From Cryptomeria japonica (Eukaryota; Streptophyta; Pinopsida; Cupressales; Cupressaceae), in assembly GCF_030272615.1 (NCBI RefSeq), contig NC_081409.1, forward strand, positions 530,756,291 to 530,820,290: a DNA stretch of 64,000 bases, given 5' to 3'. The notes beneath the pieces were generated by a model. It worked only from the letters and a program-made list of their open reading frames with translations. It had not been told where the DNA came from and searched no databases. Of this stretch, positions 1-11,127 are shown one piece after another. The position numbers and the translations under genes are program-made. How positions within the stretch are numbered: the stretch's first letter is position 1; each line of letters starts with the position of its first letter.

Positions 1-1014
1 AACTTTGGGAGGTAACAATGACTTGAAAATGACACATTGAACCCCCTTATATAGCCCAAATCCTAATTCTTCAACTTGCTCCAATGGACGTAATACTTGT
101 CCCCTAAGCTAAATCGACTGTCCTGAGTCCATTTTTAGGATCGAAATCAAAATCTGACGTCAATTCTCTAGTCAAAATTTCACGACGTTGACCACTTAGC
201 ACTTTCATCCTCAAGTCACTTTTCAAATCGTTTTGCACTCAATTCAATTCTAAATCTCAATTTAATTCTCAAATCAACTCTGATTTAATCTTCAAACATC
301 ACTCTTCATGCTCAAATAAATTATCATCACTAAATATTGCCTACAATCATTGTACCCTCGCTATCTTTTGATTTTTCTCCCGAGGAGGCATACTCATAAC
401 ATATTTTCAGTGATCATCATCATCATCAAAAGCTGAGAAAAAATTTCAAATCTTAATCTAAAGTCGAGCAAAAATATTTTCAAATCAATTAAACCTTGTT
501 ACTAGGGGCATCTTAACTAAATCATGTTGTACCAAGATGAGATTCTTCGATGTCAAATAAAGAAATCTCTAGGGGCATATCAATCTTCAAAATTGATGTT
601 TAGTTTCAATCACATCAAAATCAAGCTGGACATTCTCTCTTGCTAATTGGTTCTTGTTCAATCAAGTTCAGAATCAGTTTTACTGCTTTCCTCAGTCGGT
701 TCTTGTTCAATCAAGTTCGGCATTGGTTGTGTCTCTCGCTCAATCTAGTTCAATCAAGTTCTAGATCAGTGCCTGTTTCTTGATCAATCAAGTTCAAGAA
801 CGATATCTCGCTCTTTGTCGATTCCTGTTCAATCAAGTTCAGGATCAGTATCACTTTAATCAACTCTTTTCAGTTTCATTGCTTCAAATCAAGCTAAATG
901 TATCGCTCTTCGTCGGTTCGTGATCCATCAAGTTCAGAACTGACTTTTTATTTGAGATCAACTATTCTTTGAACCAACGCACTACTCGCACATTAATTTA
1001 AAGAGGGGAAAATT
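1..1014 (+). other. 3' non-coding end of a Tat/Ogre-like gypsy element
   Basis: No gene is visible here. The stretch carries an imperfect ~60-bp tandem repeat at about 630-945 and then a purine run (aaagaggggaaaa, 1000-1012), followed by a TAAAAATGG-containing sequence like the LTR start of the gypsy element at 44969. Repeats before a polypurine tract are usual in the 3' untranslated region of Tat/Ogre elements. Assignment rests on this layout only. Confidence 0.4.
630..945 (+). repeat. Imperfect ~60-bp tandem repeat
   Basis: The phrase ttcaatcaagttc recurs about five times at ~60-bp spacing, each time followed by variants of aggatcag and preceded by cggttcttg or similar. Copies have drifted. 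It probably belongs to the 3' untranslated region of the gypsy element to its left. Confidence 0.6.
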
Positions 1015-1838
1015 TAATACCCTAAAAATGGTCATCTAAACCATGGGCCCCTAATCTCGACAACATCACCAAGTTCCTAACCAAAGGCAATTAAAATTAA
1101 TCTTGAGCACACAATTAATTTCTTAAATCATCAATGTCACATGGCAAATTAATCACTCTGAATTAATTAAATAAATATATTTAATTAATTAATCATTTCA
1201 AGTAAATCATTTTTACATAATTATCCTATTTATTTTATTAAATATCCTAGCATATTTAATTAAATAAATCAATTTGCCATTAAATCATTGAAAAAGAATT
1301 AAAAATTGAGAAAATAAATAAAATGGAGATAATCTTGAAAATCAAATTAAAAATTGAATAAATCTGAGAAAAGCAATTAAAACAATTAAATCTCAAAATT
1401 GAATAAAATAGAGAATAAATTAGTTTTTTCTGATTTTATCTTAATTTTAGTTTAATTTCCTTTAAAATTGAGAAAAGTAGCCAAACACATCAATTTACCT
1501 GGATTGTGCTTCTTCTTGAAAAATCTTGATTGCTCATCATCATTTGATCTCAGTAGTTGGTTTCTTTCTAAATTTTCTATAAATTCAGGCTCTCATCTCT
1601 TAATCAAGGATCCTGGAGAATATATTGTTGTTATGCTATTTTTGCTCTAGGTTCACCAAGATTTAATATTGAGAATATTTGCATATTAGTTATTACATAT
1701 TTGTTAAATCATAGCTTTATTATGTTAACCTAATATTCATTAATCTTGCATATCTTGCATTTATCTAGCTTAATCTTGCATCCGTTTAGCTCAACCTCGT
1801 ACTCATATAGATTAAATCCTTCATTTAGGTGTTGTCTA
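1013..1838 (+). repeat. Degenerate Tat/Ogre-type LTR remnant
   Basis: Begins just after a polypurine-like run and ends near 1838 with tttaggtgttgtcta, which resembles the GGTGTCTACA terminus of the solo LTR at 29356. It is AT-rich, full of ttaatt blocks like the other Tat/Ogre LTRs in this window, and was cut by insertion of copia A at 1838. Both ends are degenerate, so the assignment is tentative. No gene seen. Confidence 0.35.
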
Positions 1839-3075
1839 TGTTGGTATTATTGGATGACATGATTGTGTGTTGCATTGATGTTTTATCATTAATGTCAACA
1901 CTAGCTGTTATGGTTGGTTACCGACAGACAGGTTTTGGTAACCAGTAGAAGATCTAGTGTTACCAGTAGAAGAGACTATCTATTGGACACTTCTCACATG
2001 TTTGGATCTATGGAATATGTTTGGTTACATGCGGTACATTCTTCTGGAGCATGTTTTGGTTAGTTGGTATTGACTTGGTAATTGGATTCTATAATACACT
2101 CTGGTAAACCTTTACCGGTATTGGTTTAAGGCTCTACCGGTAGAGCTTTCACTGAGGAATCTTGACAGGATGCATAATTGGTGTTGGTGCAGCTTCTAGA
2201 TGAATTCCACGATGTTGAAGATGTTATTTGATCATGCTTCAACTTCTTGAAGACATTGCTTTGGCGTGGTGGACCCAAAATAGGTTCGGTGCCTATCTAG
2301 GTTATGGACTAGTATCATGTTAACGTGTACTCTACATGTTATCGGGATGTTTCGGGATGATCTATTGATTGGTTATTTTTGTTTTGGTCTTAATCTGACA
2401 TGGCATATCATGTAATATGAATTTATGTAATGACCTTATTGTAATATCTTTTAGGTGGCCGACCTAATTGGTTTAGGCCTTAGGGTTTGTATAAAATGAT
2501 GTAAGATCTCATTGTAGATTATGGCATGTATGGCATGGGAATGAAATAAGTGTTCGTGGTCTTGGAATTCAATATCATATGTGAAGGATATTTGGTCGAT
2601 CATAGGTGATCAAATTGGGATTAAGGAAGAGGTCAAAGGCCTCTAGTATTGAGCTTAACCGGGACTATAATCAGACATGGTAGATGCTATTTTTGGCAGT
2701 TCACTCTATTGGATTGTAGTCCATTTATCTTGAGATGGTTGTTGCCTCTCTATAGTCAGTGAGACTCTTTTGTAATGAGTAGTATGCTCTAGGAAGTGTG
2801 CCTTCCTGTATGTGCAGGCCCCTCATTGTATCACATACTTTCTATAGAAGTATCATCTAACTATGGGTAGGCTTCGCAACATGGTTTTTCCCTTTTTTGG
2901 GTTTCCCATGTACAAATCATGGTGTTATCTGGTATGGTTTCTTTTCATTGATTATCTATTTAATTGTTAAGTTGTATTGTTTACTGGTATCTGTTCCTAC
3001 CGGTACTTGATCTGTTTATAATATGTTAACAACTAATTCACCCCCCCTCTCAGTTGTTCACCGGTTATCCTAACA
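1839..3075 (+). repeat. 5' LTR of copia A
   Basis: Starts TGTTGGTATTATT and ends CCTAACA directly before the primer site. It matches 13854-14467 plus 21118-21724, the interrupted 3' LTR. A TATA-like TATAAAA lies at 2490-2496. The block from about 2640 to 2900 (element-promoter downstream region with GTGCAGGCCCCT and GGTTTTTCCC) is shared in outline with the LTRs of B1 and B2. Confidence 0.92.
2490..2496 (+). promoter_or_regulatory. TATA box of the copia A LTR
   Basis: TATAAAA in the middle of the 1.24-kb 5' LTR, where an LTR promoter is expected. The corresponding 48 bp (2473-2520) are absent from the 3' LTR, where B1 is inserted. Confidence 0.55.
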
Positions 3076-3076
3076 A

Positions 3077-3089
3077 TTGGTATTAGAGA
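3077..3089 (+). other. Primer-binding site of copia A
   Basis: TTGGTATTAGAGA lies one base after the LTR end. It differs by one base from the plant copia primer site TGGTATCAGAG, complementary to initiator methionine tRNA; B1 at 15240 keeps the standard form. Confidence 0.8.
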
Positions 3090-3133
3090 TTTGGTCCTCT
3101 TTTGCAGAAGCTTAACCGCTTGAGGTAGATCCT

Positions 3134-4960
3134 ATGGTAGCTAACACTTCTAATCCACCGGCAACTATTTTCAGAAGAGAAATCCCTAAGCTTGATGGAA
3201 CAAATTATGGGATATGGAAAATTTGAATAGAGACTCATCTTAGATGTCTTGGAAAGGATATTTGGGAAATAACTGAGAAATAATATACACCTTATGATCT
3301 AGCATCTGGCAATCCTGCTCCTGTAGACTTGGATAAGAATATTGAGAATGATTGCAGAGCTAGAGAAGCCATCTTGTGCACACTTAGTAATTAGCAGATC
3401 ATGGGATTGATTGATAAATCATTGGATAAGGTCATGTGGGATAAATTGCAAACTTTGAATGAAGGTGATCCTAATGTCAAAATTTCTAAACTTGATGGTT
3501 ACCAGATAAGATATGAAAACTTGAAGATGGAAGATAATGAAAGAATTGTTGTGTTTATGGAAAGAGTAAATGAGATTGTTATGGGAATTCAATGTTGTGG
3601 AAGTTTTCTGAGTGAAGATGAAATAGTTTCCAAAGTCTTGAGAGTCCTTCCACTGGATTACAAGATAAAGGCAACTTCAATTAATGAGTTGAGAACAATG
3701 GGAAACTCTTCAGTTAACAAAGACATTCTGATTGGGAAATTATCTACTTTTGAGCTTGAAGAATTTGGATCTTTTGCAACTATAAAGTATAGACCTACTT
3801 TTCATACATCATCATCATCATCATCATCTACTAGTAAAAGTGATTGGAAAGTCTTATATGCAAAATAATTGGAAGACATGAGGAAAGAAGATGAAGAATT
3901 TGAGAAACTTGAAGCCTTATTTGCTAGAAGATTACCTAAAGGTCCAAGAGGAAGTAAGTATGAAGGAAAAGTACCTTTTAAATGTTTTTCATGTAATAAG
4001 ATTGGTCATTTTGCATCTAGATGTCCTAAAAGGAATGCAAGGTTTGAGGAAAGAGTTAAGAAATCATTTAAGCCTAACTAGAATAGATATAGATTCAAGA
4101 AAAGTAAACAATGCTACATGACGTATGAGGAAGGAGTAACTGATGACTCTAGAGATGAACCAGCAAAAGACTCTACTAGTGTATCTGGCAATGGAAAGGA
4201 ATGGGTGTTCAATGCTTTAAAGGAAGATGAATTGGAAGCGGCTATCAAAAATGAAGAAAAGGCACTGGCAGCAAAAGTTGAAGACAAGGATGAATGGGTA
4301 ATTGATAGTGGATGCTCACATCATATGACTAGAGATAAAAGGAAAAAAAATTCCCTGCAAGAATACAATGGTGGTCAAGTCAGATTTGGAGATGACAAAG
4401 CATGTATGATCAGAGGTAGAGGTATTATTTCTTTGGATGGCAAGCATAATACTGATAATGTCTATTATGTAGAAGGTTTAAAGCATAATCTTTTGAGTGT
4501 TGGTCAATTGGTGGACAAGGGTTTCCAACTTCAATTTAAAGATAGAAAATGCAAAATCATTAACAAGACTGGTTTGGAGATTGCAACCGGTATTCAGACT
4601 GGAGGTAATATCTTTCACTTGAACACTGGTAATAAGACATGTTTGATTTCTCATATTGATGAGAGTTGGTTATGGCATAAGAGGTTGTGTCATGTTAATT
4701 TTGATTGTATTGTTAAGATCAGCTCAACTAAGGTAGTTAGAGATATACCTAAGATTATGAAGCCTCATAATCCGGTATGTAAGGAATGTCAATTGGGAAA
4801 GCAAGTTAGAAGTTATTTTAAGAGAATACATGATAAATCTAATGATATACTTGATTTGATTCACACTGACTTATGTGGTCCAGCAAGGACTAGAAGCTTT
4901 CAAGGTGATAGGTATATCATGTTGATTATTAATGATTGTTCTAGAACGATGTTGGTGACT
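3134..4960 (+). pseudogene. Copia A gag, protease and N-terminal integrase (decayed)
   Basis: One reading frame runs from the ATG at 3134 to the point where the long-TIR element is inserted. The gag part includes a poly-serine stretch coded by an ATC/TCA microsatellite (about 3807-3828) and one zinc knuckle, CFSCNKIGHFASRC, near 3990-4031. The aspartic protease motif DSGCSHHMT is near 4303-4329. The integrase zinc region follows (WHKRLCH ... CKEC) and then the first catalytic aspartate in HTDLCGP near 4862. Five in-frame stops (3224, 3281, 3392, 3866, 4079) interrupt it without changing frame. In an intact copy this would be the first half of a Gag-Pol polyprotein that forms cytoplasmic particles. 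Confidence 0.9.
3807..3828 (+). repeat. (ATC)n microsatellite within gag
   Basis: Seven ATC units coding for a serine run in the copia A gag frame, near the end of its first part. Confidence 0.85.
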
Positions 4961-5286
4961 TTGTGGGTGCCCAAAACCATAGATTGGAAAACTTAAGGGT
5001 CTTCCAAATCCTCACAATGAACAGGGATGGTTGAAGACCAAATCCCTTTTCACTTATGGCTCCACTGAACCTAGGTAGGTATACCTTTCCCTCTCAAGCA
5101 CAAAAGAGTTATTTAAAGTGGATTTAATTTTTATGATTAGCAAATGCAAAACTGGCAAATGATTATTCTGCAATTATACTTTATTGTGTGCTTTAAGTGA
5201 ATGCCTTTTGAAACAAAATAAAAATGATTATGATTGTATATTAAGAATAAGAATGCTTTCAGGACTTGAAAGAAATATGCAAAGAT
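4961..5286 (+). repeat. Left terminal inverted repeat of the 6.2-kb element
   Basis: Inverted copy of 10781-11127. About 21 bp present in the right copy (around 11050-11075) are missing here. The inner part includes coding sequence resembling the region just before a gypsy integrase C-terminal domain. Confidence 0.9.
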
Positions 5287-6243
5287 CGGTTCATATAGTA
5301 TTTGGCAAGAATTCCTTCTTCATTAAGGACCTTAAATGCATAACAAACCAGGACCTTAAAAGATGAATAACAGACCAGTGCCTCTATCCAGGGATATTTA
5401 TGACACTTTGTGGATAAGAGATGTTATCAACTCTAGAGACAATATTAATTGTCAATTATGAAGGCTTCAGTATGTGTTACACAAACAATGAAAACCCAAT
5501 CTCATATTTAATGCAATAGCATGTGATGGCACATCATGGCAAATCAAATGACACATTTATCAAGGACAAAGATAACTCATCAACACAAAAGTATGCACAA
5601 TATTTGGAAAAGAAACAATGAACCTTGTATATTAATCTTTAGGAAATGATTGCATACATAAGGTGCACCTAAAGATGCTCCATTATAGTTTGTTTGCATA
5701 AAAAGAAGATTCTTGTTCCTATAGACTTCCCTGATACATATAACTTATAGCCCTTACAAGCAGAAGTGATTGTTTCTTTTTTGTAATTCTTCTAAAAATC
5801 CTAGATCATACTTCCCCTCTACATACAAAATGACTTACTACAAATATGTGAATCAATAGGCATAGATGAAAGGACACACCCTTTCATTTTGCTAAACTAA
5901 AATCTAACTAAAACCTAGCACCTAACTAGTTAACTGCTAAGATAACATAAGATAATTATAAAAGCATGAGAAATAAAAACTTCAATTCTTTGGATCCAGC
6001 CTCTTCTTGCATTTCCTAATGTGTTTAAGGTAGCCTTCATCCTTGTATGTAACTGCATTAAAAATTGTATCCATAAGCGCCATCTCTATCTTGATTAGGT
6101 TCTCTAACTGGTCCGCTATCTCATTCATATCCAGGGCATCTACTTGGGCGACACTGAGGGCTGCACTAAGTAAAGCCTTACATTCTAAGAGTCATGCACC
6201 TTTGTCCTTGATAACCCCTACATCATTAACCAAACTGGGATTC
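5287..6243. other. Non-coding interior of the 6.2-kb element
   Basis: About 960 bp between the left inverted repeat and the end of the minus-strand ORF. No gene, repeat or regulatory signal was recognised. It would be the 3' untranslated region of that ORF. Confidence 0.4.
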
Positions 6244-8921
6244 TCATTCTTCAAAACCTCTTGGCACTCCTGGAACTCTTCCTTTAACTCTTTTGTATAC
6301 TTTTTCATGAATTTTAATGAACTCTGTTATCCTTCTGACAGTATTTTCTTTCAATGTCTCATCCTGTAATAACAGATTGAGTCTATCATAAATCCTTTGG
6401 TTAGAGACTATATTATCCATGTTTTTCTGGTATACACCCCAAAATTTGTCCAAAACCTTTTCTATATTTTCATATCTCCTTGTCATGAATACACAGGCAG
6501 CATTTGTTCTAATAGTTTTCATTTGCTTCTTCATCTTATTTTGTTCCAAGGCTAGTTTCTCAAACTTCCTTTTCCATTGGGCACTAGAGTCAGTGATTTG
6601 TGGTACTGGATGTCCTCCTCTTTTTAAATCTTCTTCATACAATGCTTTGTATTTATGCTTTTCAGCAAGTTCCCATTTCAACTGAGCCTTATTAAACTTG
6701 GAAATGTCAATCTCTATATCTGTAGTGACCATAGGATCAACCTCTCTGACTTTCAACCTCATCATATGATCGAAAGCCTTTCTACATCTATTATCTTAGG
6801 TCTCTTATTGGGAGGGTATAGGGCCCATAGAGACATTTCTTCCTCATTTGGATCATACCTTGATCCAATAAAAATATCTTTTATTCCTTGGATATCTAAT
6901 TTCATATCCCTATTATCCGAGTGTAGCAAAGTATCAAAAACAAACAAGGCACTCAAGTCCCATCTTTGAAACATAATTATACCAGCCTCCACTAGCAATT
7001 GCCTCCCCTTCTGTGGGGTCATATTCTCAACTTCTGCATTAATGTCTTCCTTCAACAACCTCTTCATTTCTGCTTCATTTTCAGGGGTAATATTTGGCAC
7101 TGCTTCCCTTAATTTCTTACCTTTGAAATAATACAAGAATGATTTGAACTCTTTAGATTTTATGAATTGATCATCTGATACAAAAGTGGTGTGATCAATC
7201 ATTCTATCATCTACCTCTGCATTCAAGATTGTGATTAATTTGTCATGTGCATCAGGCTCTTCTTCTCTATTAGGTACCTATAATTTTGATACAACTTCAT
7301 TCTCCCCTGAGTCACTTTCTGCACGTTCCTCATCTTCACCTTGGAGGTCCTCCAACCTTTGTTTTTTCTCCTACAACCTCTTCTCCAAATCTTCCATCAT
7401 ATCAGCCAATTATTCCACTTCCTTATTTCTACACAGATCTTCCATATCATCAATAAAATGGATATAACCTTTCAGGGCCTTCCCTTTCCTGCACATGTTT
7501 ATATATCCCTCAGGATCATAGTTCTTCCTAGGTGTGTGTAACAACAAATTGTATTCATCTGTTAACTTTTTGTCAATGGCTTCATAAGCCCTGGTTGATA
7601 CAATCCTAAAATCTCCAAACTCCAAAGTCCTTGGCAAAAAGGCCTGCTTACGTGCATCCCCAAAGTGATGAGCATTGGAAACACTAAGTTGTCTAACAAT
7701 TTCTAAAAATGCAATACGATTAGGTGTTGGTTTAGGCAATACATATGGTGAACCCTCAAAATCGAACACTCTAACAAAAGTGAAATTGGCACAGGAAAAC
7801 TAATCACCCCAATTATGATTCACTTTGGTATTATGGTGCTTGAATGGCTGAAGAAAATTCTTAATGGTTTTTGAAAAGGATCCTTCAATAGTTTCATTGT
7901 ACATTCTGAACAAGGGTTTGACAAAAAATTCTTCAAACTTAACATAATAGGAACTCACATACCTAGAATCCCATAAAGAAACCCATAGCTGCACAAGTTG
8001 CTCATGTCTATCCTTTCCAAACTGGTTTACTCTCAAACCCTCTGGCCACAGTCTTTTGAATTGACCATAAAACAATATTATACACATTAATAGAGAATAA
8101 AGCTTGAAATGCTTATTAGGACTGTTCTTCAGGTTTAGAAAACCCTCATGCAATCTATCTGCCAGATATGCAGCAAAATCAAACGCTCTTGGTTCATGCT
8201 TCTGGATTCAGCTGCCAAAACTACTGGTCCCATTCTTGCTACATCTGGAGCCTTGACTCCTCTAACTTGTCCACAAGCCATGTAGGTATATTGGAAATAT
8301 TTTTTGAAAATGTTGATATCATAAGGCGGACCGTCTTCCTTCATCAATCTTCCTTTCTCAGCCTTATGAAACACCAATTCCACCCTTGATATGTGGTGTC
8401 CATCTTTCTGTATTCTTCCTCTAAATCATCGAAAGATAGAGGCATCTCCATCTCAAAATTCAAACCAAAAACTTCTTGAATTATCGCTACTGCGAAATGA
8501 ATGAAAACAGTCTCGTGGGGTAACAGGATGCATCTTTTAGTGGCATCATAATTTCTGACCAGGAGCTTGAGCAAGTCTATGTTTACAAATACATTAGGGA
8601 CCATGAGTTTTCCTAGACCAGTGCTCCATGGGTTAGATATAGGCATCGAGTCATTTCTCCTCATGTAATGAAACAAGAACAGTTTGTGTCCTCACACTCT
8701 GGTCCATACATCACCTATACCCTTATATCTATCCTCCAGCTGATCACGAATTGACAAATTTGTCTTCGACCTTCTAGACTTAGCTCCCAGAGAACTCATC
8801 TGATCCATCATGTCCTAATTTAGCTTCCTTTGATTTGCAGCCTCTCTTGCCTTTGATTGTTTCTATGTGTCACTAGATATTTATGTGACCTTCCTTTTTC
8901 CTTTCAAACTTGAACCCTCCA
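6244..8921 (-). pseudogene. Decayed ~890-codon ORF of the 6.2-kb element, function unknown
   Basis: On the minus strand, from a possible start MEGSSLKGKRK at 8921 to about 6244. Open stretches lie at 8676-8344, 8383-8135, 8153-7800, 7769-7410, 7226-6762 and 6765-6244. The pieces from 8153 to 6762 share one frame broken only by stops; the others need two or three frameshifts. Visible features are a basic start, a globular part with hydrophobic segments (LYSLLMCIILFYGQF, near 8100-8056), an acidic Glu-rich linker near 7400-7230, and a Lys/Glu-rich, coiled-coil-like end (6700-6250). No DDE transposase, reverse transcriptase or zinc-finger motif was seen. The arrangement (globular N-terminal domain, charged linker, coiled-coil tail) resembles the second ORF of B1/B2, but clear homology was not established by eye. 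Confidence 0.6.
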
Positions 8922-10589
8922 TTTTGCAAATCCTCTGTTCTGCACTCTGTAACTTCAATTATCACTTCAAAGATAACAAACTTCTTATAGATTACTTTGT
9001 GAAAGAAAATATACATGAGACCTCATATATAAATTTATCTCCATCATAGTTAACATCTGAAACAAAATCCTGGTTAGATTTGCTTCATGCGATTTCAAGG
9101 CTATTCGTTGGATGCATTAAATAATGGTTGTCATGTCTATTTTCACACCAAATTTCTTAATGGCTAATCAGTGTAACTTTTCTCAAGAACTTAATTATTT
9201 GGTGCCACCCATAATGTACACTTCTTTAATTTCCCTTTTGTCCTTTTGATCGGCGTAAGTCACCCCGACAGATCTATGGCATCCTGCCCATCAAAAATCG
9301 GGATAACTCAAGAAATTCTCATCCGCTAGTAGAAGCTACCCCAATGAGTTCTCTTTTATGGTTCGCACTTCTTTCCTCTCGGTTTCTTCATCGGGTGTCA
9401 GAACAACCTATTTTATGTTTTACTGATTCCCCGATGACACCGACTTTTATCTTGTAAAACCTTTCTACCGCTCCACTCTATCAGCATAGTTTTTCCCAAC
9501 AAGGTCTCCTTGTCTATATTATGCTTTAACTTCTTCATTGAGCATTGGGACAACATGTAAACATCTCTCATCGATGGATATAAATTACCCCGATAAGATT
9601 TTGAACTCCACACTCATCACTTCTTTATCCACATAACTCCAGCCGATATTGTCGCCCGCCTAGCTTTTCTTTATCGAGTATCGATGTAACTATTTTGGTT
9701 CCCTCCCAAAAGTAAACATTTTCTCTGATGAAACCACTTTACTTCCGGTTCGCACCTTTTTCCTCTTGGCTCCCCTATTCATCCTAACGGACATCCGGGT
9801 AACCCAATATTCCCATCTCTCGATACCCCGATACTTAATATGTTGCAATCGCATTCTTCCTTATCGGTGAGGGTTATACAAATAGCTCCATCGGCTATCG
9901 GTATAACAACTTGCTCGCACTTCTAATATTGAATTCTTTTACTGATGGATACATCCTCTTACTTACTCCTCGGTATAAGATATCCTGATAATAACGTCTC
10001 ACTTCTTTTGCACTTGGCTATGCAATCCTGTCGGGATAAACTATGTCGATAATTTAAATTTTGTAAATTTGAAAATTACCATAAATGTTAATGGCTCCAA
10101 TTCTTCATATAGGGTATATGCAAGCCAAAGGCACTTCTAATTTCATCATACTGACTCCTCTTCTAATATCTGCCAAAATGCTGATATGATGGACTCTTTA
10201 TTCAGTCTTTACTTAGTGCATGCCCTTAGTGTATCCAAGTGATACCTTGACACTCCTGAAACAAATAATCCTTAGAGAACTTTACTCATGCTAATAAGCT
10301 TCCTACACATGCAAACCAACATTAAATGCTCATATGATAAAAAAGGCCTGCAAATAGCACAAAATGTTTTATAAAAATATGTGCTTACAATGGCTCTTTC
10401 TGTGGATGTATGTTCTCTTTAAGGACATAGAAAGATTATAGTTATCTCTGGAAAGAAGACCAAAATAACAATTGAAAACAGAAAGCAAAAAGAAACTTAA
10501 ACTACTATGATACAAAAATACTCCCTGATCATCAAGAGAAGAAATGCTTAAGATATTGAGCATGAACTGGGAACTCCTGCACCTAACCA
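8922..10589 (-). other. Non-coding, repeat-rich upstream region of the 6.2-kb element
   Basis: No convincing gene. The part 9240-10060 has many short CCGATA-like words (listed separately). On the minus strand this stretch lies upstream of the ~890-codon ORF, so promoter sequences are expected here, but no clear TATA box stands out. Confidence 0.45.
9240..10060 (-). repeat. Cluster of CCGATA / TATCGGGG-like words
   Basis: Words such as accccgac, atcgggata, ccccgatga, ccccgataag, ataccccgatac, tatcggtg, catcggctatcgg and gtcgggata recur at irregular 30-100 bp spacing on both strands. Neighbouring DNA has few CG dinucleotides, so the cluster stands out. Confidence 0.55.
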
Positions 10590-10900
10590 TCAGTATCCTG
10601 CAAGTAGTAAGAGTTTTCTCCACTTTTTTTCTGAAATGATGAAAGGTCCTAGCCAAAGCGCATTGAATTTACCATGCTTCCCTTTATCTTGATCCTTGGC
10701 ATTCCACTTTAACACCCATTCTCCTTCTTCAAATGATCTGTCATAGGATTTCTTGTCATGTAAAGCCTTTACCATTTGCTATCTTTGCATATTTCTTTCA
10801 AGTCCTGAAAGCATTCTTATTCTTAATATACAATCATAATCATTTTCATTTTGTTTCAAAAGGCATTGACTTAAAGCACACAATAAAGCATAATTGCAGA
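10590..10900 (-). pseudogene. Captured gypsy integrase C-terminal fragment
   Basis: Minus-strand translation gives MVKALHDKKSYDR, then GEWVLKWNAKD and FNALWLGPFII (10775-10620). This is the typical layout of the C-terminal region of a plant Ty3/gypsy integrase (motif GDWVL..W......G...K.D..WLGP). The upstream part overlaps the right inverted repeat. The rest of gypsy pol is absent, so this is a captured fragment. Confidence 0.7.
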
Positions 10901-11127
10901 ATAATCATTTGCCAGTTTTGCATTTGCTAATCATAAAACTTAAATCCACTTTAAATAACTCTTTTGTGCTTGAGAGGGAAAGGTATACCTACCTAGGTTC
11001 AGTGGAACCATAAGTGCAGAGGGATTTGGTCTTCGACCATCCCTGTTCATTGGCCAAGGCTAGTTGGATTAGTTGAGGATTTGGCAGACCCTTAAGTTTT
11101 CCAATCTGTGGTTTTGGGCACCAACAA
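10781..11127 (+). repeat. Right terminal inverted repeat of the 6.2-kb element
   Basis: Inverted counterpart of 4961-5286 and the fuller copy. Similarity stops at atctttgcat (10781); beyond it, towards the interior, the captured integrase fragment continues without a counterpart on the left. Confidence 0.9.

Larger units (their letters stand above)
4961..11127 (-). mobile_element. 6.2-kb element with ~340-bp terminal inverted repeats
   Basis: Inserted in the copia A integrase. The left end (TTGTGGGTGCCCAAAACC) is the inverted complement of the right end, and similarity continues for ~340 bp. ACT occurs on both sides (4958-4960 and 11128-11130); removing the element and one ACT restores the integrase frame. 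The target duplication could be read as 3 to 5 bp (ACT to ACTTT) because the left terminus begins with T. Contents are on the minus strand: a gypsy integrase C-terminal fragment near the right end, a repeat-rich stretch, and a decayed ~890-codon ORF. No transposase was recognised. Superfamily is unknown: the ends are not CACTA, and a 3-bp duplication argues against Mutator and hAT. Confidence 0.85.

Noticed and set aside
4961-11127. Reading the 6.2-kb insertion as an LTR retrotransposon because its end resembles TGTTGGTGCC
   Set aside because: The terminal repeats are inverted, not direct, and no primer site or polypurine tract sits beside them.
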